Shown: positions 44,825-56,224 of the stretch, piece by piece
Layout of the letters: each line of letters begins with the position of its first letter
Position numbering within the stretch: position 1 is the first letter of the stretch
Assembly: GCA_015178975.1 (NCBI GenBank)
Contig: WHVD01000046.1
Span: forward strand, 372,001-436,000
From: Hysterangium stoloniferum
Taxonomy: Eukaryota; Basidiomycota; Agaricomycetes; Hysterangiales; Hysterangiaceae
Direction: 5' to 3'
Length of the DNA stretch: 64,000 nt
Program-made: the position numbers and the translations under genes
The notes under the pieces: model-generated
The model's input: the letters and a program-made list of their open reading frames with translations, nothing else
The model's database searches: none
Told to the model about the DNA's origin: nothing

Positions 44825-46858
44825 TATCCCTCATCCATGATATTCAAACAGCTTGGCAGAACAGCCTTGTTGCATCTGCCCTAGCTATTGACAGCAAAGG
44901 ATATTTTGACAATGTCAACCATGCACACCTGCTCCACTCCCTCGTGTTCTTGGGTTTCTCCCCCATAGTGGTCAAATCTTTCCTATCAGACTGATGGGCC
45001 TGTATCCATGTTGATGGTGTCCTCAGTGACCCCTTCCTGCTGGCTGGCATTGGCATCCCACAAGGCTCCCCCCTGTCCCCCATCCTCTCTACCATCTACT
45101 CAGGATTCATCCTTCCCTGTCTCGATGACCTCCTCAATGTGAATTTAAAAGCATATGTTGATGATGTGCTCCTACTGACCATGTCCTGCTCCCTGGACAC
45201 CAATACCACCCTCCTCACCAATGCCCTCAATACTGTCATTGACCAACTACATTTATTGGGACTCAACATTGACACGTCATCATCCCCATCCTCACCTTTG
45301 CTTCCCCAGTCTGATACACAGGTTTCTGTCAAAAGCTCCTCTTGAAACCCTTCAAGAGAGCCCAGAACAAAGCCCTCCAGTGGTGCCTTGGTGCCTTTCA
45401 CACATCTCCTGTTGTGGAACTGCACCATATTGGTGCCATCCTCCCCATCCCCCATCTGCTCCACAAACTTTCCACTAATGCTGCTATTCATTTTAGGTGC
45501 CTCCCTGCCTCATCTCAAGTCCTCACCAGAGCACCAACCAACTGGATTTTTCCTCTCCCCCACTAATAGACCCCACCAACAACCAACCATTATTCACCCC
45601 TTGCTTTCCTGTCCAGCCCCAAAGCTGAACACATCTTCCCATACTATGCCCCACCATATTCCCACTGCTCTTCATAGGGAATCTGCCTCATGAAAGGTAT
45701 CCCTAGAGCTTTCTCCACCCCTGAAGAACACACCGCTTTCCTCAGGACACTCAGGTCCACCATCCACGAGGCCAACCTAGACCCATCCTCCCTCATCATA
45801 CCATACTGGTGCTGACTACTCCATCCACCACCTTGGTGTCCCCATCCAAAAGCATCAAATTGGCCTGGGCAAATGGACAGGCATCTATGATGCTGAGATG
45901 TTTGCCCTAGCAAGTACCTGCACTGCTTTGCCCATCATCACCCCTGACCTTTCTGAAATCAAGCACTTCCTATGTTTCTCCAACAACCAAGCCACTCTGA
46001 AGTCCATTGATGACCTCTCAGACCACCCTGCCCAAGGTACTTCCATTATATTCTGGAAACACATTGACTCACTACTGTCTGACCCTTCCCACCACATCTC
46101 CCTCTCCTGGATCCCTGGGCACCATGGCTTCCATGGCAATGAGGAGGCTAATGCCCTTGCAAAAGAGATGGTCAACTTCCACCCCCTTCCTCCATTCCAC
46201 CACCTCTTGGGCCCTGGAGCATGTGAAAGCTCACACTCTGAAGTGCTGGCACAAGGATTGGCTCTGCCTCCTCCACACCAACCTTGCTGCCATGGCCCTC
46301 CACAAACTCCCCACCTTGCAACTGTCAAAGTTCCACAAGGAATATGGAGGGCCCCACCATATCCATTCCTGCATTGTCCAGGCCATCGTTGGCCATGGTT
46401 TCTTTGGCAAGTACTACCACCAATTTCTCCTTGACCTACCCTCATCCTGCCCCTGTGGCACAGTGGTCATTCAGTCCTGCCTCCACATCTTGACCAAGTG
46501 CCCTCTATATGAGGAACACCACCACCTCCTAATCAACACCTCTCAGGACCTGTCCCCCTCCACCATCCTCAGAATCCATAAAGGGCACACCACTCTAGGA
46601 AAATTCATTGACACCTCAAATGCCTTTGGCAAGACATAGCCCCCCCCAGGTTCTTCTCTTTTTCTTTTCTCTTTTTCCTCTGCCCTCTCACCCTCCCCCC
46701 ACTCTACAATTGACCCACATACCCACACCTACTTGCCCTACTACCTACATACCTATCCATCTACCATTAGGGTACCTGCTCCCAACTGCTATGTATCTAC
46801 ATTATGCAATGCAGTATACAAATGTATTAAAAAAAAGAGATGGTCACATGATACATAC

Positions 46859-47381
46859 TTTTTTTTTTTTGATATATTTGTATCCCACTTCAAGCAACAA
46901 TGGCTAACTGCAGCTAGGGGGTGAAAAGGCCCCCAGAGAAACTATGCTACAGTGGTATGAAGTCCCAAGTGAGCTACATGTGTAGAAGGGATTTTAGTAA
47001 GCAAAGGGAGGGCATGTAGATATATACATGGTATAGAGCTGAGGCCTTGAGGCCTTGGGCCAAAGCCCCAAGAAAAGCCTGAGATCCTGCTAGCAGGCGT
47101 CAACAAGGGCTGCAGGCACACCAAAGTCTTGCATTGCTAGTGCATAGGTGAATGCTGGAGTCGGGGTAGGAAGGGTAGACTGCTGCCAGGCAGCAGTCAT
47201 GGTTGGTAGGTGTCAGTGATGTTCCGCAGACGACACTGGTGTGCAGCTGAAGGCTACCGACTTTGACAGAGCAATGAATTCAGAGGCCCCCAAACCTGTT
47301 CACTGTCATCCACCTCTCCGCCCCTCACCATGAGCACTGGGGCCCAGAGGCAGGTGGTGGTCACGGAACAAGAGAGCCTTG
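46859..47381 (-). mobile_element. SINE-like element, copy 1 (523 bp), A-tailed on the minus strand
   Basis: On the minus strand it ends GGGATACAAATATATC plus about 12 A. It is flanked by TCACATGATACATAC (46844-46858) and TCACGTGATACATAC (47382-47396), a 15-bp target duplication. It has no coding frame of note. The tail resembles the LINE's end (GTATACAAATGTATT plus A), so the LINE machinery is the likely mover. No clear tRNA-like head was found; a short 5'-truncated LINE relative is an alternative. Confidence 0.75.
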
Positions 47382-47396
47382 TCACGTGATACATAC

Positions 47397-47933
47397 TTTT
47401 TTTTTTTTGATATATTTGTATCCCACTTCAAGCAACAATGGCTAACTGCAGCTAGGAGGTGAAAAGGCCCCAGAGAAACTATGCTATGGTGGTATGAAGT
47501 TCCGAGTGAGCTACATGCATGGAAGGGATTTTAGTAAGCAAAGGGGGGGCATGTAGATATATATACATGATATAGAGCTGAGGCCTTGAGGCCTTGGGCC
47601 GAAGCCCCAAGAAAAGCCCGAGATCCTGCTAGCAGGCGTCGACAAGGGCTGCAGGCACACCGAAGTCTTGCATTGCTAGTGCATAGGTGAATGCTGGAGT
47701 CAGGGGTGGGTAGGAAGGGTAGACCGCTGACAGGCAGCAGTCATGGTTGGTAGGTGCCAGTGACGTTCTGCAGACGACACTGGTGTGCGGCTGAAGGCTG
47801 CCGACTTTGACAGAGCAGTGAATTCAGAGGCCCCCAAACCTGTTCACTGTCATCCGCCTCTCCGCCCCTCACCACGAGCACTGGGGGCCTTAACCCCAGA
47901 GGCAGGTGGTGGTCACGGAACAAGAGAGCCTTG
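47397..47933 (-). mobile_element. SINE-like element, copy 2 (537 bp), tandem to copy 1
   Basis: It is about 95 percent alike copy 1 by eye, with small indels such as an extra GGGCCTTAACC near 47885. It is flanked by the same 15-bp duplication, TCACGTGATACATAC at 47382-47396 and TCACGTGATACGTAC at 47934-47948. It ends 68 bp before the start codon of the F-box gene, so it forms part of that gene's promoter region. Confidence 0.75.
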
Positions 47934-48001
47934 TCACGTGATACGTACATCAGAATCCGATCGTTGCACATACACTCACTAATCGCTAATTAGCACCCGT
48001 C

Positions 48002-49889
48002 ATGTATATCTTACAACTCCCAAAAGAAGTTATAGTTCATACCTTAGAATATCTGAATTTCAGAACCCTCATCAATTGCTCAGAGGTACATTTTCTCAAT
48101 TTCGTATTTGGTTCATATGTTGGGATTTGATCCTCCATCTTAGACTTGCCGCAGTCTCCACACGATTGCTCAAAATACGCCTTATTTGAGGTATAATAAT
48201 GAATTAGAAATAGCTGGTCTTATTGATACAGGCAGCGTTTCCTCCCTTTCTGTTGCGGAACGTTTGGAACAACTCGAAACAATCGAAAGAAACTGGGCAA
48301 CATTGACCTTTCGGTTGAAAGTTGGAATACCTAAACCTGTTGGCCGTAATATCTGGGAATTCTTTGGCGGTGTCTTTACCCTAGGAACTTCGGGAGGACG
48401 AGGATTGTCATACACCGAACTGCCTTCTCTTACTCGCAGAACCCCAACATGCACTTGGAAACATGATGACCTTGGAGTGGACATAAGAGAGTTTGGTACA
48501 GACCCTTCACAAGACTTAGTCGTATTGATCGAGGTTCCCACGTACTGTATTTTCCCCATAATGGAAGTATTTACTGTCTCATTGATTACACTTCTGCAGC
48601 GGCCCTCGTGCAGATGAAGGGGTTTACTCAATTCATTTGCGCAGCATGCGCACTGGTGATCAGCATCGTTGTGCTACACAACCGATAATATTTTGCATCC
48701 CACAATTCTTTCTGCCTGGCGGCGTCCCAGAGTATCCCTTTGTGATCCAGATCATGGGAGACTTTCTAGGACTGTTATTTCAAACACTTATAGAGTATGT
48801 TGTGAGAACCGAAATTGCCTTTGTGTGGAATTGGAAAACGGGCCAAATAGCAGTTGTATGTTAAATTATATGATCCAATAACTTAACTTATTTTTGTTTT
48901 GTTCTATTTCGCCTCATATAGAAAATAAAATCTAATAAACCATTCCGACGATTTGATTCTTTTTCATTTATATCTCCCCGCCACATCCTGATCTCCACGC
49001 ATACGCCTCATTCAGAGTTCCGACCGACTCTTGAAATCTATGACTTTGTGTTCCCTAGAAACATCGTAAACCCACCACCCATTCGTATATTCGAGTTCCC
49101 CGTATTTTGTAGTGGTGTGGCCGTCCGTTCTACACGCACGAGGTCGAGGTCTGACCTGTCTGCGGAGAAGCCCGGACACGCAGCAATTCAAGGAGGTAGA
49201 CCGTTCGTAACAGCACCGACGGCTCGCCTGCTTACTGTCAACATCCAAGCATCTCGTGTAGTCCATGGACTTGTTGAGCCCGTCGATTTTATGATGTTTG
49301 TTCATCATGATTCACTTTTGGATGGGATCGGATCACCCGGACCCATCCTTGTCCCATGGATGAAATGGGGGCCAAACAAGACACGGTTGCTGCGGATGCG
49401 CCCGAACAGCTATCCGTGGATTTGTTATATACGTGGAACTCGTTTTGTATGCATGGAGCGAACAACTGATTTACCTGCGGAACAATCCCATATCAAATTA
49501 CTGGATTTCAATCCTTTGTCAATTAAACGTCGTGAGCCTTCTGCGCAATGGCTAGTATTTCAAACTCTAATTTTCACCACATAATTTCAGAATTGAAACT
49601 TTCTGAGGTAGAATCCAGCCGTGTTACTGTTACTACCTTTTCCGCATCCGAACCAACGGTGATCGACCAAAGGGAGGATGTTTTCGTTGAAACTGTGGCC
49701 ACTAGTCTCCCCTATCGCGAGGTTTTAAGTGTGGATAGATACCCTTATGAGGCAGTGATGATCGACGACGATTGTTTTATAGGAATTCGTCGCGGACTGA
49801 TGGTGTGTAATTTTCTTAATTTGTGCTGTACGTCATTATTGAAGATCTGCCAGTCTGGTGAGAACGGTGTCGAATTTTTATATGTTTGA
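48002..49889 (+). CDS. F-box protein of an agaricomycete family, 6 exons, 531 aa
   Basis: Exons are 48002-48085, 48144-48541, 48600-48855, 48922-49531, 49591-49802 and 49854-49889. All introns are GT-AG (51-66 nt), and the 1596 nt stay in frame. The N-terminus is a textbook F-box (LPKEVIVHTLEYLNFRTLIN, then CSETCRSLHTIAQ), which would bind Skp1 in an SCF ubiquitin ligase. The following LRYNNELEIAGL, SLSVAERLEQLE, WNWKTGQI, FSFISPRHILI, SLPYREVL and YEAVMIDDDCFIGI match the wording I know from a large mushroom F-box family with a beta-propeller-like body. The substrate is unknown. The start codon is 7 residues before the F-box, as is usual. The gene looks intact despite SINE-like insertions immediately upstream. 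Confidence 0.9.
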
Positions 49890-50300
49890 TCTATGATGTG
49901 TGTCTACAACGTCTTTGATATGAGTACTACTACGTTATAATGGATGCTTGGTTGTGGATCAGACATGATGAGTGTAAAAATAGTTAGTATTCTATTCATA
50001 CTAAATCCAAACGAAGCGTTTCGCTGGCGCAAGGTTCCAATTTATATATGTATAGTGTGAATATAAACAGAACTCAAAACATTAAAAGTCCTTTTAAGTG
50101 TTTTTTTCCGCCTTACATTTTTTTTTCCATCACAACTCAGCAGAAATGTATGGGAGTAGCGTTCCGGGAATCTGGGTCACCACGGTGGAAGCGGAAGATT
50201 TGACCTAACACCACTTGCAAACAGTACGGCCTAATCCTTTGTGTTAAGCGGAAAGGCCCAAGAGTTCAGAATATAATATTTTGATATGGTCATCGATAAT
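49890..50300. other. 3' flank of the F-box gene, no gene
   Basis: Nothing beyond an AT-rich flank can be supported. Confidence 0.45.
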
Positions 50301-50621
50301 TGTTAGAAAGTAAAACCTAAATGTAACTCAGTCACGTTTATCATATAACGGACTGGGTATTTTATGTACCTAAATGTAACTAATAAACATTTATTAGTTA
50401 CATCGAGTATAGATCCATAACAACCTTTACTTACCTCAGTCACGTTTATCGTATAACGGACTGAGGTAGTACTACTGTAATTCCAGATTATATACTTGAC
50501 CACGTACATTGCTAGGCACCACTAATAACGTGTTGTGGATACCGGGTGCCTGTGTCCGATGTTACATGGTCTTGGGATCGGTCAACTTGGGCCGCATGTA
50601 TTTCGATGGTGTTATCCAACA
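50301..50621 (-). mobile_element. Solo copia-type LTR, 321 bp, TSD ATAAT
   Basis: On the minus strand it starts TGTTGGATAACACC and ends CTTTCTAACA. Perfect duplications ATAAT flank it at 50296-50300 and 50622-50626. It carries two 31-bp modules CTCAGTC-N17-GACTGRG at 50327-50357 and 50435-50465, exactly 108 bp apart as in the LTR at 558-862. It has no internal region. Confidence 0.85.
50374..50403. repeat. Perfect 14-bp hairpin inside the copia-type LTR
   Basis: ATGTAACTAATAAA, a 2-base centre (CA), then TTTATTAGTTACAT. It lies between the two CTCAGTC modules. Confidence 0.95.
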
Positions 50622-50626
50622 ATAAT

Positions 50627-51603
50627 TCGGGTGTATCGTGGGTACTCAATCCAAGTTGAAGTTCCGCTTTCAAACTGGCCCAGGAACCGCCTATCGTAGT
50701 GTACTTTGAGTTCACCTCTAATTATTCAATGCAACAACGAGTTGCGATTGGCTCCGGTTTATGTCGGCGTCAGTATATTTCTTGGCATGCTATCATTCTC
50801 CTCGCCATTTGCTTTTCTATTTCTGTTCGGTGGTGTCGCTCCCTCTGCGCTCCCTCACATTTCGGTCCGAGAGATATGATCGGAGACCCCGCAAAATATT
50901 CCCCACGTAGCGATCATATCGTCTTTTATATCTTTGTAGAAAACTCAATTTGGAAAAAGGATAGCGAGAGGGCATTACATAAATGGGAATTTTGTGTTGC
51001 ATTATCGTCTCGTTCCTACATTCAATGTCGATGTTTATTTCATAAGTCTATATCCAGAAATATGGGTGTTCATGTGAGTATCCTCTTTTATCATGAGTAT
51101 TATCGTTGCATCATTGTAATAGGGCTGTGCTGTAACGAATCCCGACCATGGGCTCCAAGTTTAAATAGGGTTTGTAAACGCCGATCGTATGGAGATGTAA
51201 TTGGAATTGTTGACAGTCCTAGAAATTTTGACTTATCAAAAGCCCTTCCCTCTTTGGTAACAGATATAAAGCATAAGCCTTTAATAACCTATTATTCGTT
51301 TCGGGGGCTTCAGTCATTCTCTTATTCAAAGAAAGTATTGATAATATGACATTCAAAGCAGTGATGTGAGCCCATGCGGTTCTCTAGTCACTTATCGGCT
51401 GTACAAGCCTTTGGATTGGCCAGAGGCACTCAGCGATAAGGCGGCTAACTTATGAGAGTCAACGATAGGCGGGATTTTTACATTCAATACTCAGGCCATG
51501 GGAATGAACTTAGTTCGAAGCTAATTGTAATTAATGTGGGATATATATATGTCCAGGTGCTCCTTTTACTAAGAGCTATTCCATCTTCCTCCTTTCGCAG
51601 CAA
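50627..51603 (+). other. Unassigned stretch with a 216-codon open frame (50699-51349)
   Basis: The frame at 50699-51349 is the longest here, but its wording (Cys/Ser/Tyr-rich, RRQYISWHAIILLAICFSIS) gives no signature, and no splice partners were found. The ORF may be chance or the remains of a gene. A TATA-like run (ATATATATAT, 51541-51550) lies about 55 bp before the permease start codon. Confidence 0.3.
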
Positions 51604-54178
51604 ATGAAGATCACACCAGCCGAGCCGTCTCAAGAAAAACTTCACTCTGAAGAAGTCTCCCTGTCTTATGATGATAATGTCCTACAGGAGCTTGGAATCC
51701 GCCGTGAGCTAAAGAGGAAATTCTCCAGATTCACCACATTGTCTTTTGCAATGGGGATATTTGGGTGCGTCCAGTTAATCTCAAGCCATTATAATACATG
51801 GTAAGGTGGTGGGGAAAGGTGTGCAGCGTCGATAGCTTCAACAGTTAACACTCCACTTCTACTGGGAGGACCAGCTGCTACAATTTGGGCTTGGTTGTTG
51901 GGTGCTGTAGGATGTCTTGCTCTAGCATCGTCTGTTGCAGGTCAAGTTCCAGACACATCCCCATTCAAGCAGCCTGGCTTATATCACGTTTTTTTGAAAC
52001 AGAGTTGATATCTGCATATCCGACCGCAGGTGGCATTTACACTTCGACTTCGTTTGTCATCCCAAGCAAGTATAGAAAGAGTGTCTCCTTCGTCTCAGCA
52101 TGGTCAGTCCACACGCACACCGTCGGTGTGTCCCCTTCGATGCGTATGCAAGTTTGCTTAAAGCAATCTTAAAAAAGGATGACGGTTGTTGGGCAACTGG
52201 CTACCACTTCTTCTGTCAATTTCGCTTTGTGGGTAATAATCTATCTTGACTACTCCCACCCGACCGAAGGTTTCCTCCAGAGCAGAAATGATTTTTGCAG
52301 CAGTTACAATCGGCTCTGGAGGCACCTTTGTAGCATCAACTGGACAAATTTTAGGCCTCTACGTTGGGCTCAACATCTTTCTTGGAATGCTAAATAGTTT
52401 ACCTACAGCCTACCTGCATAAAATGTCCACACTGTACGGTATGTCTCTTCATTATTGAACTTGAAGACTGTGGATTATATTGAAAATAACAGTCTTTGCT
52501 AATGTGGCTGCAACATTTGCCGTTGTAATTGGCATCTTCGTCGGAGGAAGGGGAAAGTTGGCACCATCAAGCTTTGTTTGGACCAGCGTAATGCACATCC
52601 TTCATTATTCGTCAACGCCGCAATTCAATTCGAATCCATATACATCATAGATTATTGATCAGTCTGGCTGGGGAAACCGGGGCTTTGCATTTCTGCTGGG
52701 TCTCCTGAGTGTACAGTGGGTTATGGTGAAGTTGACATGCGCAATTTTTTATATTTGCGTCGCTAACAAGAACGGGCAGACCGACTATGATGGCACAGCG
52801 CGTAGGGATTGAGTGAAATACAACCAGATCTAGATTGGTATACTTACATCACGTTTCTAGATATTTCGGAGGAAGTGGTTAATGCCGCGACAGCGACCCC
52901 TCACGCAATCGTTATTGGCGCGGTCTTTACTACATTTCTAGGATTCTTCGTCAATGTCGCTCTCTGTTATGGAATCAGAGACTTCGCCGCGCTTCCAGGT
53001 CCAACAGGACTCGTTTTCGCCCAAATCGTCTGGGATAATATGGGAAGGGCTGGTGGCTTGGTGGTGTGGTCAATTATCATAATTACCCAATCGATGACTG
53101 GCATTACGTGCCAGCTATCCGCCATTAGAGGTATTGATAATATTATATCCATCCAAGGGTAATACTGATGTGCTGATTTGCTCTAGCGATATATGCCATC
53201 TCTCGTGATGTGAGTTTCTTTAGTTATCATCTCACACCGTCTCGACCAACTCCATCATTAGAATGCGCTCCCAGATAGGAGGATTCTAGCCAAAGTCTGG
53301 AAGGTCACACAGACTCCCGTAAACTCTGCGGTTTTCGTAGTAATAATCTCGACGTTATTCGGTCTGCTTTCCCTTGCATCGTTTGTCGCAGTCAGCGTCT
53401 TGTTTATCCTCACGAAATTGTGTTTTTTTAACAAGTTATCCAGATAAATGCAGTTTTCAGGTGCATCAAATTCTGTGACTGATAACTACCCGTAGCGACT
53501 GACTCCGTTCCCTAGCATCACTGCTGTAGCATTGGACTTGACATACATGGTACAGTCATATTGAGACTGTTTACGGAGTTGGGTAAATTTTGATTTCATG
53601 GGACTGCCCTTAGATCCCCATCATAGGCAAATTATACATTTCTTGGAACAAGGCTGCCGACGTGAAGTTCCGCCCCGGACCATTCAATATGGGTAAAATT
53701 GGATACTATGTAAACATATACGCAGTTGTATGGTGCGTTCCTTATCTCTATCGTATGATATGAACGACGTTTGATTGCTGGTCAAGGACTCTCATTGAGA
53801 CGGGGTAATTTATTTGGCACATCGTGATGGTCCGGGCGACTGACCTAGCTGGGCAGCGTCTTAATTATGCCACAAGTTTTTCCTGTTAACGCCAATACAA
53901 TGAATTATGGTATGTCATTTGCGCGATTCAATCCCCAAATATCTCTTGACTACACATGTTCTTCAAGCTGGTCCTATCATGGGAGGCGTTTGTGGAATAT
54001 CCTGGATCTGGTACAAGGTTTATTGGGTACGTCTTAATCCTGTATTGGTATTTAACCTTAAAATATGACATTATGAAATCAGCACAAATATTATCACGGT
54101 ACAGGAACATACGCCGCAAGTTTGAGCTCAGGGAGCGGAGAGGATAGTATCGAGGAAAAGAAAGCTAGTAGACCGTAG
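51604..54178 (+). CDS. Amino-acid/GABA-type permease (APC superfamily), 17 exons, 527 aa
   Basis: Exons are 51604-51764, 51819-51940, 52003-52102, 52178-52228, 52281-52438, 52493-52587, 52651-52725, 52780-52801, 52861-53130, 53187-53209, 53262-53390, 53444-53460, 53516-53549, 53614-53732, 53857-53909, 53968-54026 and 54083-54178; they total 1584 nt in frame. It is an integral membrane transporter of the Uga4/Hnm1 type, likely with 12 membrane spans, moving amino acids, GABA or choline by proton symport. Family signatures appear in order: LGIRRELKRKFSRFTTLSFA, TVNTPLLLGGPAATIWAW, LISAYPTAGGIYTS, GTFVASTGQ, TDYDGTARHISEEVVNAA, FAQIVWDNMGRAGGL, NALPDRRILAKVWKVTQTP, and a WHKYYHGTGTY tail. Several exons are tiny (17, 22, 23 nt). 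The intron 53733-53856 is unusually long and its acceptor the least certain. It looks intact. Confidence 0.93.
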
Positions 54179-56224
54179 TCCTGGAAGAGGCAGACTACTT
54201 CATCACTTAGCTATTTAAATTCTCACATTGTCACATATGATTGTTCAAGTTTTCGCTTATAGTTTACCAACTCGTTGAACTTTGTGACAAAATGTACATT
54301 GATAATGTAGTCAGCTTGATACTTGGCTTTGCAGTTCCGACTCAGTTCTCGTTCGATTCCTGCACAGGCGAGACTCCTTCGTCGCGATGAACTATGAAAC
54401 TGATGAAATACAAAGTGTATGCCTAGACAAATTGTCATTTAATTGATATCTGTCAGTCACTAGCGATATGCCTTCAAATTATACGACTGTTGGAGTGTTA
54501 ACGAGGGACGAGTAGCCAAGCCGCCCTCCAGGGAAGAGGACATACACACTGCCTGCCAGAGAGCCGGCAGGTAATGTGGCCGAAGCCAAAGTGCGTAGTA
54601 AATTCCCCTGGTGGGGTGTAAGCACTTAATGCAGCAGCCGAGTTTATTAAACTCGAGCCAGGTAGAATTCGAATCGCAGACCTCACTTAAGTGGAAACAG
54701 GAGACAATGGACATCGTGAAGTAAGAACAAAGAACGAACAGCTTTAAGACATGATCGAAAATAAACGAGTTTCGTTGTGCTAAAATTACATGTAACTTGT
54801 GACTGAGACGATCCGGTCGTATCGATGTCTTGAGTACGTGTGAGCCCTATGACACTGCAAATGAACATGTATTGTATGAGAAATACCTTCTTGGACGTTA
54901 AACGCGGTCAGTTTAAGAAGCTTTGGAAAAGGATTCGACTTGTGACAGCCATCCCAAAATGGGCCATGTCGGTTTACCTTTGATCGCAATAAGACACCAT
55001 CAGAGGAAGGCGGTGAGTCCAAGCCCACCAAAGTAAGAAACCTGTCGGAATTGGTGATGAAACCACCCTTTTCCTAGGGGCGGTTCACCCATGTCTTCAC
55101 TTTTTCATAGGAGGATGCTAATTGTGGACCATGTTTTCTGAGGTTAATGCATGCCAGAACCAGTGTACACTTAAACTGACACCCTACCTATCATGTCAGA
55201 AGGTGATTCACTAACTGACACATTGATTGACAATTTACCCACTTGTAGATTGTGTATTACAATAAGCCAACTCATACTGTTTTTAATAAACCTTCCTAAA
55301 TCCTCACGGCAACTCAGGCTACAAGACGGGGGTCCAACCTACCGACCGAGAGAAGGTGCGTAAAATGAGCCGAGAGAAATAGAGTATAAATGGTGGATCC
55401 ATCCCTAATTAATGCCAACGATATAGCTGTATGCACCGGGAGATGGCCATACAAACAACAGTTGTCGCTAAAGAGAAGACGAGGTCGCCTACTGAGCTTC
55501 TATAATCACCCAACCATCATGTATGTTGGTGAACCCCGTATCTGGCCACGAAACCCGTCCCGCGGGGCCTTACAAGAGCATCAGAGATGGGGCTGTTACT
55601 CCTGCATATGATACCAATGGAAGACTTTATAATTAAATAGTACCAGTGATGAGCCACTGAGGCTCCTCTTTATCATTCATGCCCGTTTCCCCGCACAGTA
55701 AGAGAATATCACACTGGTGATAGGTATGGTGCCCACATGATATTTAGACGATATCTGAGGCAATAACATCTCCAGCCTGTACCTAAGACGCACAAAGTTA
55801 AAAAGTTGGCATACAGTGGGTACGTACTGAGTTGACATCAACAGAACGACGTCGACTCAGGAACACATGAGCATAAAACACACACACACACACAAACATT
55901 ATACCTGTATACTTGCACTCACAGCGAACCGGGCAACAGCAAAGATGCAGGGACGAAAAAAGGTCACAAAAAGACAACACTATTTACTATTAATAAAACT
56001 CGAGACTCAAAAGAAAGAAGAAACGACAAACAAGGTGCTAGTCCGCGACATGAAAAAAAAGCACATGAGACGAGATTTTCATGATACGGCCCGTCCAGCG
56101 GCTAGAGGGAGGCATGGGAGGAGGACGCGCGGCGAACAGAAGAAAAAAAAAAGCAAGGGAACAAAAAGGAAATGGGGGATGAAAAAAGGATAGGTTGGGG
56201 TATAATATGTGCGACCCCTGCCCC
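54179..56224. other. Intergenic between permease and Mid2-like gene
   Basis: No gene can be supported. The stretch 54480-54720 holds a GC-rich hairpin (CCTGCC..GGCAGG near 54550-54572). A short CA-repeat run lies near 55880-55896. Open frames opposite the next gene after 55867 are shadows of its GC-rich code. Confidence 0.45.

Larger units (their letters stand above)
39375..46845 (+). mobile_element. Tad/I-like LINE with endonuclease, RT and RNase H; nested and broken
   Basis: Readable parts are a gag-like ORF1 (39517 to about 41300: HFMVHFRGNPPIND, SRRINVKLKSIP, CCHC-like fingers at 41130-41280), an APE-type endonuclease (41868 to about 42600: DYDILFLHELW, LILGNFNLHHLSW), a reverse transcriptase (about 43460-45350, catalytic AYVDDVLLL near 45154), RNase H (about 45800-46190: DAEMFALAS, LSWIPGHHGFHGNEEANA) and a C-terminal finger (CPCG..CLHILTKCP near 46450-46505). 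It ends in GTATACAAATGTATT plus an A run near 46829. Frames are broken by many stops and shifts. Four insertions sit inside it (40349-40820, 41492-41865, 42615-43450, 44374-44824). A likely target duplication AAAGAGATGGTCA occurs near 39400-39412 and 46832-46845. Confidence 0.88.

Noticed and set aside
54480-54720. Possible tRNA or structured RNA (ATTCGAAT motif, GC-rich hairpin)
   Set aside because: The T-arm-like motif has no pairing stem and no D arm or acceptor stem could be drawn.
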